A stretch of DNA of 64,000 nt from Galbibacter mesophilus (GTDB lineage Bacteria > Bacteroidota > Bacteroidia > Flavobacteriales > Flavobacteriaceae), in contig NZ_JAMQVC010000002.1 of assembly GCF_023721415.1 (NCBI RefSeq), forward strand, positions 620,001 to 684,000, in the 5' to 3' direction. Within the stretch, counting starts at the first letter, position 1. Every line of letters starts with the position of its first letter. This document shows, piece by piece, positions 53,529 through 61,841 of this stretch. The position numbers and the translations under genes were made by a program. Below the pieces are notes generated by a model. That model was given only the letters and a program-made list of their open reading frames with translations. It ran no database searches and had not been told where the DNA came from.

Positions 53529-54377
53529 TTAGCGGGAAACTATTTGTGAATAAGACAGTTTTTTCTCTATAATATTCAATTTCTCCAACTGGTCTTGAAC
53601 ATTTTTAACCGTAACAGGGGTTATATTTTCTTGACTCCATCGAGTAATGGAAAGCCACTCTTGAATATCCTTTATTTTTTGTTCGTATCTGTTGGCCAGC
53701 ATCCGATCGATGCTGGGGATGTCTTTAAAGTCCGCCGTATAGGTATTTATAACTTCTAGAATATGAGTTATAATCGAGGCATTTTTTTGTAAAACTTCTT
53801 CTCTCACCGCGATAACAAAGCATGGCCATGGAGTAGGGCAGTCGTCTATTCTTCTAAAAATACCTTTGTCCACAATGGGTTTTGTTGTAAAATGTTCCCA
53901 CATAAAATAATCAGCGGTGCCAGATGAGAGGGCTTCAATCGCCCCGTCCTTATTGTTGACTACTTCAAACGACAGGTCACTGTAATCCCAGCCATGATTA
54001 TCGGCATTTACGTATGCCATTAGGTGACTACCGCTTCCGTAGCGCGAAATGGCTGCTTTTTTTCCTTTTAAGTCCTCAATTTTTTTAAATGAAGATTGTG
54101 TACTTACGTGTATTCCCCAATATAAGGGTGATTCAACAAATACCTGAACGATTTTAGAGGGGTTTCCGCCGACAATATCTTTAACGATTCCTTCCGTAAG
54201 AATAATGGCCATATCGGTTTCACCATCGCGAAGCATTTGGCACATTTTACCAGTTCCTTCAGGAACGTCTGTCCATTGCAAATCGATACCTCTGTCTTCG
54301 AAAGCACCATCGTCGATGGCGAGGTGCCAAGGAAGGTTAAAATGTTCTGGAACGCCAACAATTTTTAAGCTCTTCAT
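53529..54377 (-). CDS. periplasmic-binding-protein-like (NMT1/ABC substrate-binding fold), without signal peptide
   Basis: 282 residues. Two-lobe substrate-binding fold: MKSLKIVGVPEHFNLPWHLAIDDG, DLQWTDVPEGTGKMCQMLRDGETDMAI, EDLKGKKAAISRYGSGSHLMAYV and SSGTADYFMWEHFTTKPIVDKG. The pattern resembles NMT1/taurine-type binding proteins. There is no signal peptide or lipobox and no permease or ATPase nearby, so it may bind its ligand in the cytoplasm. Downstream of a nucleoside phosphorylase on the same strand. Ligand unknown. Confidence 0.75.
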   Translation of the reverse strand: MKSLKIVGVPEHFNLPWHLAIDDGAFEDRGIDLQWTDVPEGTGKMCQMLRDGETDMAIILTEGIVKDIVGGNPSKIVQVFVESPLYWGIHVSTQSSFKKIEDLKGKKAAISRYGSGSHLMAYVNADNHGWDYSDLSFEVVNNKDGAIEALSSGTADYFMWEHFTTKPIVDKGIFRRIDDCPTPWPCFVIAVREEVLQKNASIITHILEVINTYTADFKDIPSIDRMLANRYEQKIKDIQEWLSITRWSQENITPVTVKNVQDQLEKLNIIEKKLSYSQIVSR

Positions 54378-54435
54378 TTAAATAAATTACATTAGATTGA
54401 AAAATCTCAATAGATACTTCAAAATTAATTAAATA

Positions 54436-55314
54436 CTATGAAAAACTGGTAATTTTCTCTAAAGTATACTCAATAAGTTTTTGGGTAGCCGCTTCGGGAT
54501 TTTGAGAGAAATTTTTATTGGGACGATTGGCAAGAATGCAATTCATGGAAACTGCTCGATGTCCCAGCAAAGCTGCCAATCCGTAAATTCCGGCGGTTTC
54601 CATTTCTAAATTTGTTATTTTCAATCCGTTAAAATTAAAAGATGCCAACTTATCGTTTAAATTAGGATCTTGAATGTCTAACCGGAGCTTTCTGCTTTGC
54701 GGCCCATAAAAACCTACGTTGGTGGCAGTAAAGCCTTTGTGGACTTTATCAGATAGTAATTTCACGCCCAATCCTTCATTGTATTTAACCACATAAGGCG
54801 TAGATTTTTCTTTGAACCATTCCGTATGCTCAACAATTGCCTTTTGAATTTCTGGATGCCGTACGTGTTCGCTTTTGTAGAAATGAAGCAAGCTATCAAA
54901 TCCCACGGCGTATTCGCTCATCAAAAAATCATCCACTTTAATATCAGGTTGAAGCGAACCTGTGGTGCCGATTCTAACGATATCCAGACTCTTTAGGTCC
55001 TTTTTGATAGTTCGGGTTTCAAAATCTATGTTTACTAAGGCATCCAGTTCATTAAAAACAATATCGATATTATCGGTACCGATACCTGTGGAAATAACGG
55101 AAACTCGCTTGTTGTTCAACATTCCAGTATGAGTAACGAATTCACGTTTACCTTTTTTGAGTTCGATACTATCGAAGTAGCGGGAAACCATGGCTACGCG
55201 GTCTGGATCACCAACCGTAATTATGGTATCTGCAATATCTTCCGGCAATAAGTTTAAATGGTAAATGCTGCCGTCGGCATTTAATATAAATTCTGAACTA
55301 GGGATTTTTGTCAT
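54436..55314 (-). CDS. nucleoside phosphorylase (uridine phosphorylase-like)
   Basis: 292 residues, PNP/UDP fold. Phosphorolysis of nucleosides. Phosphate-binding ITVGDPDRVAMVSRYFD, STGIGTDNIDIVFNEL, IGTTGSLQPD, and the base/ribose region NLEMETAGIYGLAALLGH. The specificity (uridine versus other) is not certain. Starts 2 bp after the stop of the DUF1835 gene, so the two form an operon. Confidence 0.88.
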   Translation of the reverse strand: MTKIPSSEFILNADGSIYHLNLLPEDIADTIITVGDPDRVAMVSRYFDSIELKKGKREFVTHTGMLNNKRVSVISTGIGTDNIDIVFNELDALVNIDFETRTIKKDLKSLDIVRIGTTGSLQPDIKVDDFLMSEYAVGFDSLLHFYKSEHVRHPEIQKAIVEHTEWFKEKSTPYVVKYNEGLGVKLLSDKVHKGFTATNVGFYGPQSRKLRLDIQDPNLNDKLASFNFNGLKITNLEMETAGIYGLAALLGHRAVSMNCILANRPNKNFSQNPEAATQKLIEYTLEKITSFS

Positions 55315-55315
55315 T

Positions 55316-56248
55316 CTAAAGCTTTAGTAATTGAGCTCCATCTTCTACAAATAAAAAAAAATATTTTGGAGTTCCTCCTAAATATTCTTGATCACTTCTA
55401 ATGTTTGGATAGTAATTTTGGATGTTTTTAGCGACTTTAAGTCCGGTCTTGGTGAGTTTTGCAGGGTTGAAAGAGCGGAACAGAGGACGAAGGTTGTTGG
55501 CCATTTTATTGTATTGTATATCGCCAAAACCATAAACTCCTTGATCTTTTAACATTTTCACAATCATTTCTTCTTTGGTGGAAGGTTTATTTTGAATGGT
55601 TTTCTGAAGCATTTTATTCTCCAATTCATTCAATCCATTTTTCAAGCTTGGAAATCGGTGAAGATGGGATTCCATCGCTTTTGATAAATAAGATAGCTGC
55701 GAATCATTTTGATAAATGGCATTTTGTAAACGAATAGGGTTGTTTTCACAATACAGCTGCCAAATGAAATCGCCGTATTCAACATCATCTTTATTTAAAA
55801 CGGCGCGATTATTATAGAGTTCTTTTAGTTTTTCTTTCGAGAGTTCTGATAATCCATATAGTTTTTCCGTATCGTCTTCTTTTCCAGAACAAACTAAAGA
55901 AATTTCAGCATGAGGCCTGTGTTTTTTTAACCAACTCAATACAGCAATCATATTAACTTGACAAAAAAGGTCGTATTCAAACCAAAGTACGATTTCTTCC
56001 TGATTTTTTTGATTGCAAAGGTTTCTGTACTCCTTTAAAGTTTTGTTGATAAAAGTATCTTTCGTTACTTTATATGCCCTATGCAGGTACTCATAACGCT
56101 GTTTCCAAAAAGATTCACTCCCAACCTCATTTATGGTTTTTCCCTCGCACAACATCTCTCTCCAAGTAATGATATCTCCGGAAATCTTTAGGTTTTTTAA
56201 TACTGAAGTAAAATTGTCTCCGTTGGTAATATGTAGTGTTTTGGCCAT
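55316..56248 (-). CDS. DUF1835 domain protein
   Basis: 310 residues. It starts TLHITNGDNFTSVLKNL and contains DIITWREMLCEGKT and the EEIVLWFEYDLFCQVNMIAVLSWL motif of the DUF1835 family, with a C-terminal helical DUF3658-like region. Family role unproven. First gene of the operon with the nucleoside phosphorylase. Upstream TGCATTTG on the minus strand is one base off the -7 consensus. Confidence 0.85.
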   Translation of the reverse strand: MAKTLHITNGDNFTSVLKNLKISGDIITWREMLCEGKTINEVGSESFWKQRYEYLHRAYKVTKDTFINKTLKEYRNLCNQKNQEEIVLWFEYDLFCQVNMIAVLSWLKKHRPHAEISLVCSGKEDDTEKLYGLSELSKEKLKELYNNRAVLNKDDVEYGDFIWQLYCENNPIRLQNAIYQNDSQLSYLSKAMESHLHRFPSLKNGLNELENKMLQKTIQNKPSTKEEMIVKMLKDQGVYGFGDIQYNKMANNLRPLFRSFNPAKLTKTGLKVAKNIQNYYPNIRSDQEYLGGTPKYFFLFVEDGAQLLKL

Positions 56249-56293
56249 GTAACTATAGGTTTGCTAATTAACTGGAAAACTTTAACCAAGCAA

Positions 56294-56377
56294 ATGCATT
56301 CTACCCTAATTATGGCTTTAGTTTTGGGCAGAACCACATTTACTTTTCTTTCTACGGATAAAAGTATAAATTCTTAA
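56294..56377 (+). CDS. possible 27-residue small ORF upstream of a terminator
   Basis: ATG-started ORF MHSTLIMALVLGRTTFTFLS + TDKSINS, ending 10 bp before a terminator-like hairpin. It lies opposite to both neighbours, so it would be an independent small transcript. No recognisable promoter or ribosome-binding site was found and random occurrence is possible. Confidence 0.3.
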   Translation: MHSTLIMALVLGRTTFTFLSTDKSINS

Positions 56378-56387
56378 ATACAATACA

Positions 56388-56454
56388 ATGCCCGAATGCG
56401 TTAAATATGTAACGTATTGATTATTAATATATTTTGAGTCGGGCATGTTTTTTT
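56388..56454 (+). terminator. terminator-like hairpin on the + strand
   Basis: ATGCCCGA (56388-56395) pairs with TCGGGCAT (56439-56446), followed by G and a run of T. Inside lies a second hairpin CGTTA/TAACG (56399-56403 with 56410-56414). No annotated + gene precedes it within 2.7 kb apart from the 27-residue ORF. Confidence 0.5.
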
Positions 56455-56780
56455 ATTGAAATAAGTTTCAGTGTCCGTTTCTTGTTTCTAGGGTTTGTGG
56501 TTTAAAGTTTCTGTTTGATTAAAAGATTTAAAAATAAAGGAACAGGGAAGCTTGAAGTTTCCGATTACTGCTTAGAGCATAAAGCATATGGCTTATTGCA
56601 GTTAACAAATAACGATTTACGAAAATTGCTCTAAGCTTTACGCTATATGCTTGTAAAGTTTCCGAACTCCGCCTAAGACTTTTAGCATTTAGCTTATTGC
56701 TGCTTAGCTTAGTAAAAATGAACAACTGGCAACGATTAACGAACATAGTCCAAATTAATAGTTAACAATTAACCAGTTTA
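56455..56780. repeat. decayed low-complexity repeats between DUF1835 and the SUI1-like gene
   Basis: Recurring fragments such as GCTTAGAGCATAAAGCATATGGCTTATTG, GCTCTAAGCTTTACGCTATATGC and TAGCATTTAGCTTATTGCTGCTTAGC, plus AACAAATAACGATTTACG and CAACGATTAACG. The AGCTTA/TAAGCT motifs occur in both orientations. I see no gene. It looks like a remnant of dispersed short repeats seen in flavobacterial intergenic DNA. Confidence 0.5.
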
Positions 56781-57110
56781 CTATCCTCCAACCCGTTTTA
56801 CCTTAAAGCCTTTATCTTTTAGAATTTCCATAATTTGAGAACGATAATCTCCTTGAATAATGATTTTTTCATCCTTAAATGAACCTCCAACACCTAAAGT
56901 AGTTTTTAGTTCTTTCGCTAGAATTTTAAAATCCTTAGAAGCACCGTTATATCCATCAATAATGGTAATAGGTTTCCCTTTTCGCTTTTCATATTTACAC
57001 AAAAGCGGTTCATCTTGCAACCATACGGCATTCTCGTCTGGTTCTTGCTTCGGTTCTTCTTTAAATTCGTGTTCTGGAAATAAGTTTTTTAACTGGTCCT
57101 GTAAATCCAT
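56781..57110 (-). CDS. SUI1/eIF1-like translation factor (YciH family)
   Basis: 109 residues. After an acidic N-terminus comes the SUI1 fold: CKYEKRKGKPITIIDGYNG, KDFKILAKELKTTLGVGGS and KDEKIIIQGDYRSQIMEILKDKGFKVKRVGG. Bacterial homologues (YciH) can affect start-codon selection in vitro. Bacteroidota rarely use Shine-Dalgarno pairing, which makes such a factor interesting. Begins 2 bp after the oxygenase stop codon; one operon. Confidence 0.9.
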   Translation of the reverse strand: MDLQDQLKNLFPEHEFKEEPKQEPDENAVWLQDEPLLCKYEKRKGKPITIIDGYNGASKDFKILAKELKTTLGVGGSFKDEKIIIQGDYRSQIMEILKDKGFKVKRVGG

Positions 57111-57112
57111 CG

Positions 57113-58063
57113 TTACGCTTTTATCAATCCAAGTTCAATGAGTCTTTCATGCAGAAATTCTCCGGCAGTAATATCTTCATATAATTTTGGATGATTTTCA
57201 TCAACACAATTGTCTAAAACATCCAACGGCATGTCACTCACAGGGTGCATAAAGAATGGTACAGAATACCGGGAAGTACCCCAAAGCTCTTTAGGTGGAT
57301 TGATAACTTGATGAATAGTGGATTTTAATCGGTTGTTGGTGTGCCTGGAAAGCATGTCTCCAACATTTATCATTAATTCATCAGGTTCGGCGATAGCGTC
57401 TATCCATTCACCTTCGTGATTTTGCACCTGTAAACCTCTTCCTTGCGCGCCCATTAAAAGGGTTATTAAGTTAATGTCTCCATGAGCCGCTGCGCGAACC
57501 GCATTTTTAGGTTCTTCTTTTATTGGAGGGTAGTGAATAGGACGTAAAATAGAATTCCCGTTTTTAATATACTTGTCGAAATACGTTTCTTCCAATCCTA
57601 AATGCAAAGCTAAGGCGCGAAGTACGTACTTAGCTGTTCTTTCAAGTTGCTTATAGGTTTCTTTGCCAACTTCATTAAACTTTGGTAATTCTTCCACTTG
57701 AACATTATCTGGATATTCCTTTTCCAATTTAGGATTGTCTTCCACATACTGGCCGAAATGCCAGAACTCTTTCAAATCGCCTTCTTTTCTTCCTTTTGCA
57801 TGTTCTTTTCCGAAGGAAGTATAGCCACGCTGACCACCAATCCCTTCAATTTCATATTTATCTTTGGTCTCTTGAGGAAGGTCAAAAAACTTTTTTATTT
57901 CAGCATATAAATCATCAATCAATTTATCAGAAAGAAAATGTCCTTTTAAGGCCACAAAACCTATTTCTTCATACGCCTTTCCAATTTCATTTATAAACTT
58001 CTGCTTACGCGAAGGGTCTTCTGAAAGAAAGTCTGTTAAATCTACGCTTGGTACTTTATTCAT
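57113..58063 (-). CDS. 2-oxoglutarate/Fe(II)-dependent oxygenase, isopenicillin N synthase-like
   Basis: 316 residues. N-terminal DIOX_N-type region (FLSDKLIDDLYAEIKKFFDLPQETKDKYEIEG) and the double-stranded beta-helix core with HGDINLITLL (His and Asp metal ligands), STIHQV (second His) and RYSVPFF (RxS for 2-oxoglutarate). The substrate is unknown. Same operon as the SUI1-like gene. The -7 box TACATTTG at 58103-58110 on the minus strand is perfect. Confidence 0.88.
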   Translation of the reverse strand: MNKVPSVDLTDFLSEDPSRKQKFINEIGKAYEEIGFVALKGHFLSDKLIDDLYAEIKKFFDLPQETKDKYEIEGIGGQRGYTSFGKEHAKGRKEGDLKEFWHFGQYVEDNPKLEKEYPDNVQVEELPKFNEVGKETYKQLERTAKYVLRALALHLGLEETYFDKYIKNGNSILRPIHYPPIKEEPKNAVRAAAHGDINLITLLMGAQGRGLQVQNHEGEWIDAIAEPDELMINVGDMLSRHTNNRLKSTIHQVINPPKELWGTSRYSVPFFMHPVSDMPLDVLDNCVDENHPKLYEDITAGEFLHERLIELGLIKA

Positions 58064-58102
58064 GGTAAAATATTTTAAGCGGCTGAAGCCTTATTGTTGT
58101 TA

Positions 58103-58163
58103 CAAATGTAGCGATTTATCAATCGATTTTATAATGATGGTATTTATAATTTTTCTACATTTG
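58103..58163. promoter_or_regulatory. divergent promoter region with two perfect -7 boxes
   Basis: Minus-strand TACATTTG (58103-58110) for the oxygenase operon and plus-strand TACATTTG (58156-58163) for the E1 gene, 53 bp apart. Neither has a TTTG at the right distance, so activators may help. The + box lies 18 bp before the E1 ATG. Confidence 0.6.
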
Positions 58164-58180
58164 ATAGAAATCCAACTAGC

Positions 58181-60184
58181 ATGAACGAAACCTCTTCCAC
58201 CTTGGCTTTTGAATACGATAACCGATTTATAAGCAATAATGTGCTTTTGGATTTGCATTACAACATGCTGAAATCCAGAATGATTGAAGAAAAGATGTTG
58301 GTGTTGCTTCGCCAAGGGAAAATATCGAAGTGGTTTAGTGGGATTGGGCAAGAAGCCATTGCCGTTGGCGTTACTACCGCTTTGCAGGCAGATGAATACA
58401 TTTTGCCGATGCATCGAAATCTCGGGGTGTTTACAACCCGTAAAATACCACTTTCCCGTTTGTTTTCTCAATGGCAGGGAAAAGCGAGCGGATTTACGAA
58501 AGGGCGCGATAGAAGTTTTCATTTTGGAAGTCAAGAATACAAAATTGTGGGAATGATCTCGCATTTAGGTCCGCAATTAGGCGTAGCCGACGGGATTGCA
58601 TTGGCCCATAAATTCAGAAAAGAAAAAAAAGTTACTGCCGTTTTTACTGGTGAAGGGGGTACCAGTGAAGGCGATTTTCACGAAGCCTTAAATATTGCAT
58701 CCGTTTGGTCACTTCCAGTATTATTCTGCGTTGAAAATAATGGGTACGGACTCTCAACGCCTACTTCCGAACAGTATAATTGCAAGAATATAGCCGATAA
58801 AGGAATAGGTTACGGAATGGAATCCCATATTATTGAAGGCAATAACATTCTTGAAGTGTTTACTACCGTAAATGAAATTGCCAAAAGCGTTCGGGAAAAT
58901 CCGCGTCCTGTGCTTTTGGAATTTAAAACCTTCCGCATGCGTGGACATGAAGAGGCGAGCGGGACCAAATATGTGCCCGATGCTTTAATGGACGACTGGA
59001 AACATAAGGACCCTGTATTAAATTACACCCAATTTCTGTTGGATGAACATATTTTGACTTCTGAAGAATATACCAACCAGCGAAACGAAATTCAATCTGA
59101 AATTGATGAGCATTTGCAAATTTCCTATGCTGAAAAAGCCATTTCTTCTAATGATAGTAATGAATTAAATGATGTTTTTAAACCTTTTGAAAATGAATTA
59201 GTTAATTCAGAAAAAAATAAAAATAATATCCGATTTATTGATGCTATTTCGCAAGGGTTGAAGCAAAGTTTAATAAAGCATGACAACCTCATAATTATGG
59301 GTCAGGATATTGCCGAATACGGAGGAGTCTTTAAAATTACGGAAGGCTTTGTGGAGGAATTTGGAAAGGAAAGAATTCGAAATACACCTATTTGCGAATC
59401 TGGTATTGTCGCTACGGCAATGGGACTTTCCATCAACGGAATGAAAGCTGTGGTAGAGATGCAGTTTGCCGATTTTGTTTCCAGCGGTTTTAATCCTATT
59501 GTAAATTACTTGGCAAAATCCCATTATCGATGGGGCCAACATGCCGATGTGGTAGTTAGAATGCCTTGTGGTGGAGGGGTAGGGGCTGGACCCTTTCACT
59601 CCCAAACCAACGAAGCCTGGTTTACCAAAACACCCGGTTTAAAAGTAGTGTACCCAGCTTTTCCAAGAGATGCTAAAGGGCTTTTAATTTCCGCCATTAA
59701 CGACCCAAATCCTGTAATGTTCTTCGAGCATAAAGCTTTATACCGAACCATTTCTGAAGATGTCCCGGAGGATTATTATACCCTGCCTTTGGGAAAAGCA
59801 GCACTTATAAACGAAGGGAAAAACATTACTTTAATCACGTACGGCGCCGGAGTGCATTGGGCACTTGAAGTTTTAGGAAATATCCCCAAGGTTTCGATAG
59901 ATTTAATAGACCTTAGGTCGCTCTGCCCATTGGATACAGAAACGATTTACAATTCCGTTAAAAAAACAGGAAAAGCACTTGTTTTACAGGAAGACACTTT
60001 GTTCGGAGGGATTGCCAGCGATATTTCGGCCTTAATTACCGAAAATTGCTTTGAATACTTGGATGCCCCAGTAAAACGAGTTGGAAGTTTAGAAACACCT
60101 ATACCATTCTCCAAAAACCTTGAAAACCAGTATTTAGCTAAAAATAGACTGGAAAATGAATTGTTAAATTTATTTAACTACTAG
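58181..60184 (+). CDS. fused 2-oxoacid dehydrogenase E1, alpha and beta subunits
   Basis: 667 residues: an E1-alpha half (1-350) with the ThDP motif GEGGTSEGDFHEALNIASVWSLPVLFCVENN and GHEEASGTKYV, and an E1-beta half (about 350-667) with QDIAEYGGVFKITEGF, VRMPCGGGVGAGPFHSQ and a transketolase C-terminal domain (LRSLCPLDTETI). This is the branched-chain-type (BCKDH-like) fused E1 of Bacteroidota, decarboxylating 2-oxo acids and passing acyl groups to an E2. E2 and E3 genes are not nearby. The substrate range could also include pyruvate. Confidence 0.92.
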   Translation: MNETSSTLAFEYDNRFISNNVLLDLHYNMLKSRMIEEKMLVLLRQGKISKWFSGIGQEAIAVGVTTALQADEYILPMHRNLGVFTTRKIPLSRLFSQWQGKASGFTKGRDRSFHFGSQEYKIVGMISHLGPQLGVADGIALAHKFRKEKKVTAVFTGEGGTSEGDFHEALNIASVWSLPVLFCVENNGYGLSTPTSEQYNCKNIADKGIGYGMESHIIEGNNILEVFTTVNEIAKSVRENPRPVLLEFKTFRMRGHEEASGTKYVPDALMDDWKHKDPVLNYTQFLLDEHILTSEEYTNQRNEIQSEIDEHLQISYAEKAISSNDSNELNDVFKPFENELVNSEKNKNNIRFIDAISQGLKQSLIKHDNLIIMGQDIAEYGGVFKITEGFVEEFGKERIRNTPICESGIVATAMGLSINGMKAVVEMQFADFVSSGFNPIVNYLAKSHYRWGQHADVVVRMPCGGGVGAGPFHSQTNEAWFTKTPGLKVVYPAFPRDAKGLLISAINDPNPVMFFEHKALYRTISEDVPEDYYTLPLGKAALINEGKNITLITYGAGVHWALEVLGNIPKVSIDLIDLRSLCPLDTETIYNSVKKTGKALVLQEDTLFGGIASDISALITENCFEYLDAPVKRVGSLETPIPFSKNLENQYLAKNRLENELLNLFNY

Positions 60185-60293
60185 GGTTGCTTTTAGTTTA
60201 AATATTTGTTAATTTAACAAGGGAATACTTAACCCACGAAGCTTTTTTATTACTTTAGAACTAATCAACGTTTAATTATAATCAAATAAAATC

Positions 60294-60791
60294 ATGAAAA
60301 ATAAGTTGTACATTTTATTGCTAACCGTGTCTGTAATACTGGGCTCTTGTGGGTTAAGTAAAGAAAATAAAGACAGTAGAAAGTCTCTAGACGGTACATG
60401 GCAACTCACTGACATAGATTATCAAAACAATGAAGGATACTTTAAATCGGTTTTGTTTAATGATGTTTCTGCAAAGTGTTTTGTGGGCAGCGAATGGTTC
60501 TTCCGCTCAAATAATAGTACGGGGTATTACAATATTTTAAAACCGGGAGAATGTGCACCGGGACAAAGAAATATTCGTTGGTCTATCCAAGATGATGCTA
60601 ATGGAAATCCTACTAAGTTTCAATTTAAGTTTATAGATGAAAAGAAAAATGATATCGGTGGTGGATACGGTTATGTTTTTCAGATAAATTCACTTTCTCC
60701 GCAACAAATGGTTGTTTCAGCAGATGCAGCCGTAGGTTCAGAAACCGTAACTGTAGTTTATTCTTTTACCAAAACAGCCTCTTTGAGATAA
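60294..60791 (+). CDS. lipocalin-like lipoprotein
   Basis: 165 residues. Lipobox ILGSC (Cys19), then a lipocalin-like start SLDGTWQLTDIDYQ and a beta-rich body ending VTVVYSFTKTA. Probably a surface or periplasmic lipoprotein. Ligand unknown. The OmpA-like lipoprotein follows after 65 bp. Confidence 0.78.
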   Translation: MKNKLYILLLTVSVILGSCGLSKENKDSRKSLDGTWQLTDIDYQNNEGYFKSVLFNDVSAKCFVGSEWFFRSNNSTGYYNILKPGECAPGQRNIRWSIQDDANGNPTKFQFKFIDEKKNDIGGGYGYVFQINSLSPQQMVVSADAAVGSETVTVVYSFTKTASLR

Positions 60792-60856
60792 GTTACAGAA
60801 AAGGATTGACGTTAAAATTATAAAAGACTAATTAACAGATCATAATAAATAATACG

Positions 60857-61546
60857 ATGAAAAAAATAGTATATAAAAGTAGTTTGTTTTTTGCTTCAGC
60901 TCTAATGTTAGTGAGCTGTGAAGCCATTAAAAATTCGAATAATACCCAAAGAGGTACCGCAATTGGAGCAGGTTCTGGAGCGGCCATTGGTGGAATTATC
61001 GGTAATAATGTTGGTGACGGAAACAATTCGGTACTTGGAGCCATTATTGGTGCTGCAGTTGGTGGCGCCGTGGGGAACAGAATTGGTAACAAAATGGATA
61101 GAAATGCCGAAGCAATTGAAGAGGCAATTCCAGGCGCAGATGTAACACGAATTGGAGAAGGAATTAATGTAACGTTTGATGAAAATAGCGGTGTTAAATT
61201 CGCATTGAACTCTGCTGATATTTCTGCGGAAGGACAAGAAACACTTCGTAAAATGGCAGAAGTATTTGTTGAGTATGACGATACCAACATTTTAATTGAA
61301 GGACATACAGATAGTTCTGGTGCAGATAGTTACAATATGTCTTTGTCTGAAAAAAGAGCAAAATCCGTTCGTGATTTTCTTGCCGCTAACGGTGTTGCTA
61401 GTTCCAGAATGACTACGAAGTGGTATGGTGAGACCCAACCTAAATTTGATAATAATACTGAAGAAGGTCGTGTAAAGAATAGACGAGTAGAGCTTGGTAT
61501 TGTTGCAAGTGAAGAAATGATTCAAGACGCTAAACAAGCAGAATAA
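60857..61546 (+). CDS. OmpA-family lipoprotein with glycine zipper
   Basis: 229 residues. Lipobox MLVSC (Cys21), a glycine-zipper region (GAGSGAAIGGIIG ... GAAVGGAVGNRIGNKMD, about 36-77), and an OmpA-like peptidoglycan-binding domain (about 110-218: ILIEGHTDSSGADSYNMSLSEKRAKSV, RMTTKWYGETQP, KNRRVELGI). Links the outer membrane to peptidoglycan. Followed by a terminator. Confidence 0.92.
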   Translation: MKKIVYKSSLFFASALMLVSCEAIKNSNNTQRGTAIGAGSGAAIGGIIGNNVGDGNNSVLGAIIGAAVGGAVGNRIGNKMDRNAEAIEEAIPGADVTRIGEGINVTFDENSGVKFALNSADISAEGQETLRKMAEVFVEYDDTNILIEGHTDSSGADSYNMSLSEKRAKSVRDFLAANGVASSRMTTKWYGETQPKFDNNTEEGRVKNRRVELGIVASEEMIQDAKQAE

Positions 61547-61566
61547 TCAAAAAATCATATAAATTG

Positions 61567-61597
61567 AAAGTCCGATATTTTTATCGGACTTTTTTTG
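61567..61597 (+). terminator. intrinsic terminator of the OmpA-family gene
   Basis: Perfect 11-bp stem AAAGTCCGATA/TATCGGACTTT (61567-61577 with 61582-61592) with a TTTT loop and T-run. Confidence 0.92.
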
Positions 61598-61651
61598 TTT
61601 CAGGACTTTGTATTTAGATGCTTGTGGATAGCGTACTTATGTGAAGTGATT

Positions 61652-61677
61652 ATTTTAGTTGTACGTACAACTAAAAT
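61652..61677. promoter_or_regulatory. perfect 26-bp palindrome, AraR/GntR-type operator candidate
   Basis: ATTTTAGTTGTAC followed by its exact reverse complement GTACAACTAAAAT. The core TTGTACGTACAA equals the centre of the Bacillus subtilis AraR consensus ATTTGTACGTACAAAT (GntR-type HTH). It lies 165 bp before the first sulfatase, in a 295-bp gap that is otherwise AT-rich. No regulator gene is visible in the window. Confidence 0.7.
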
Positions 61678-61841
61678 TTACTAATTTTAATTTACTTGAT
61701 TACCAGATGATTCCGGAATTGAGAAAGAGAATCTCGAATAAGATCAGTATTAAAAATCAGAAAAGGATATCACTTTTTTAGTTGCTTCTGTTAAACTAGT
61801 ATTCTGAGGCATTAAGTACCGAATCTTGAAACAAACGAATA

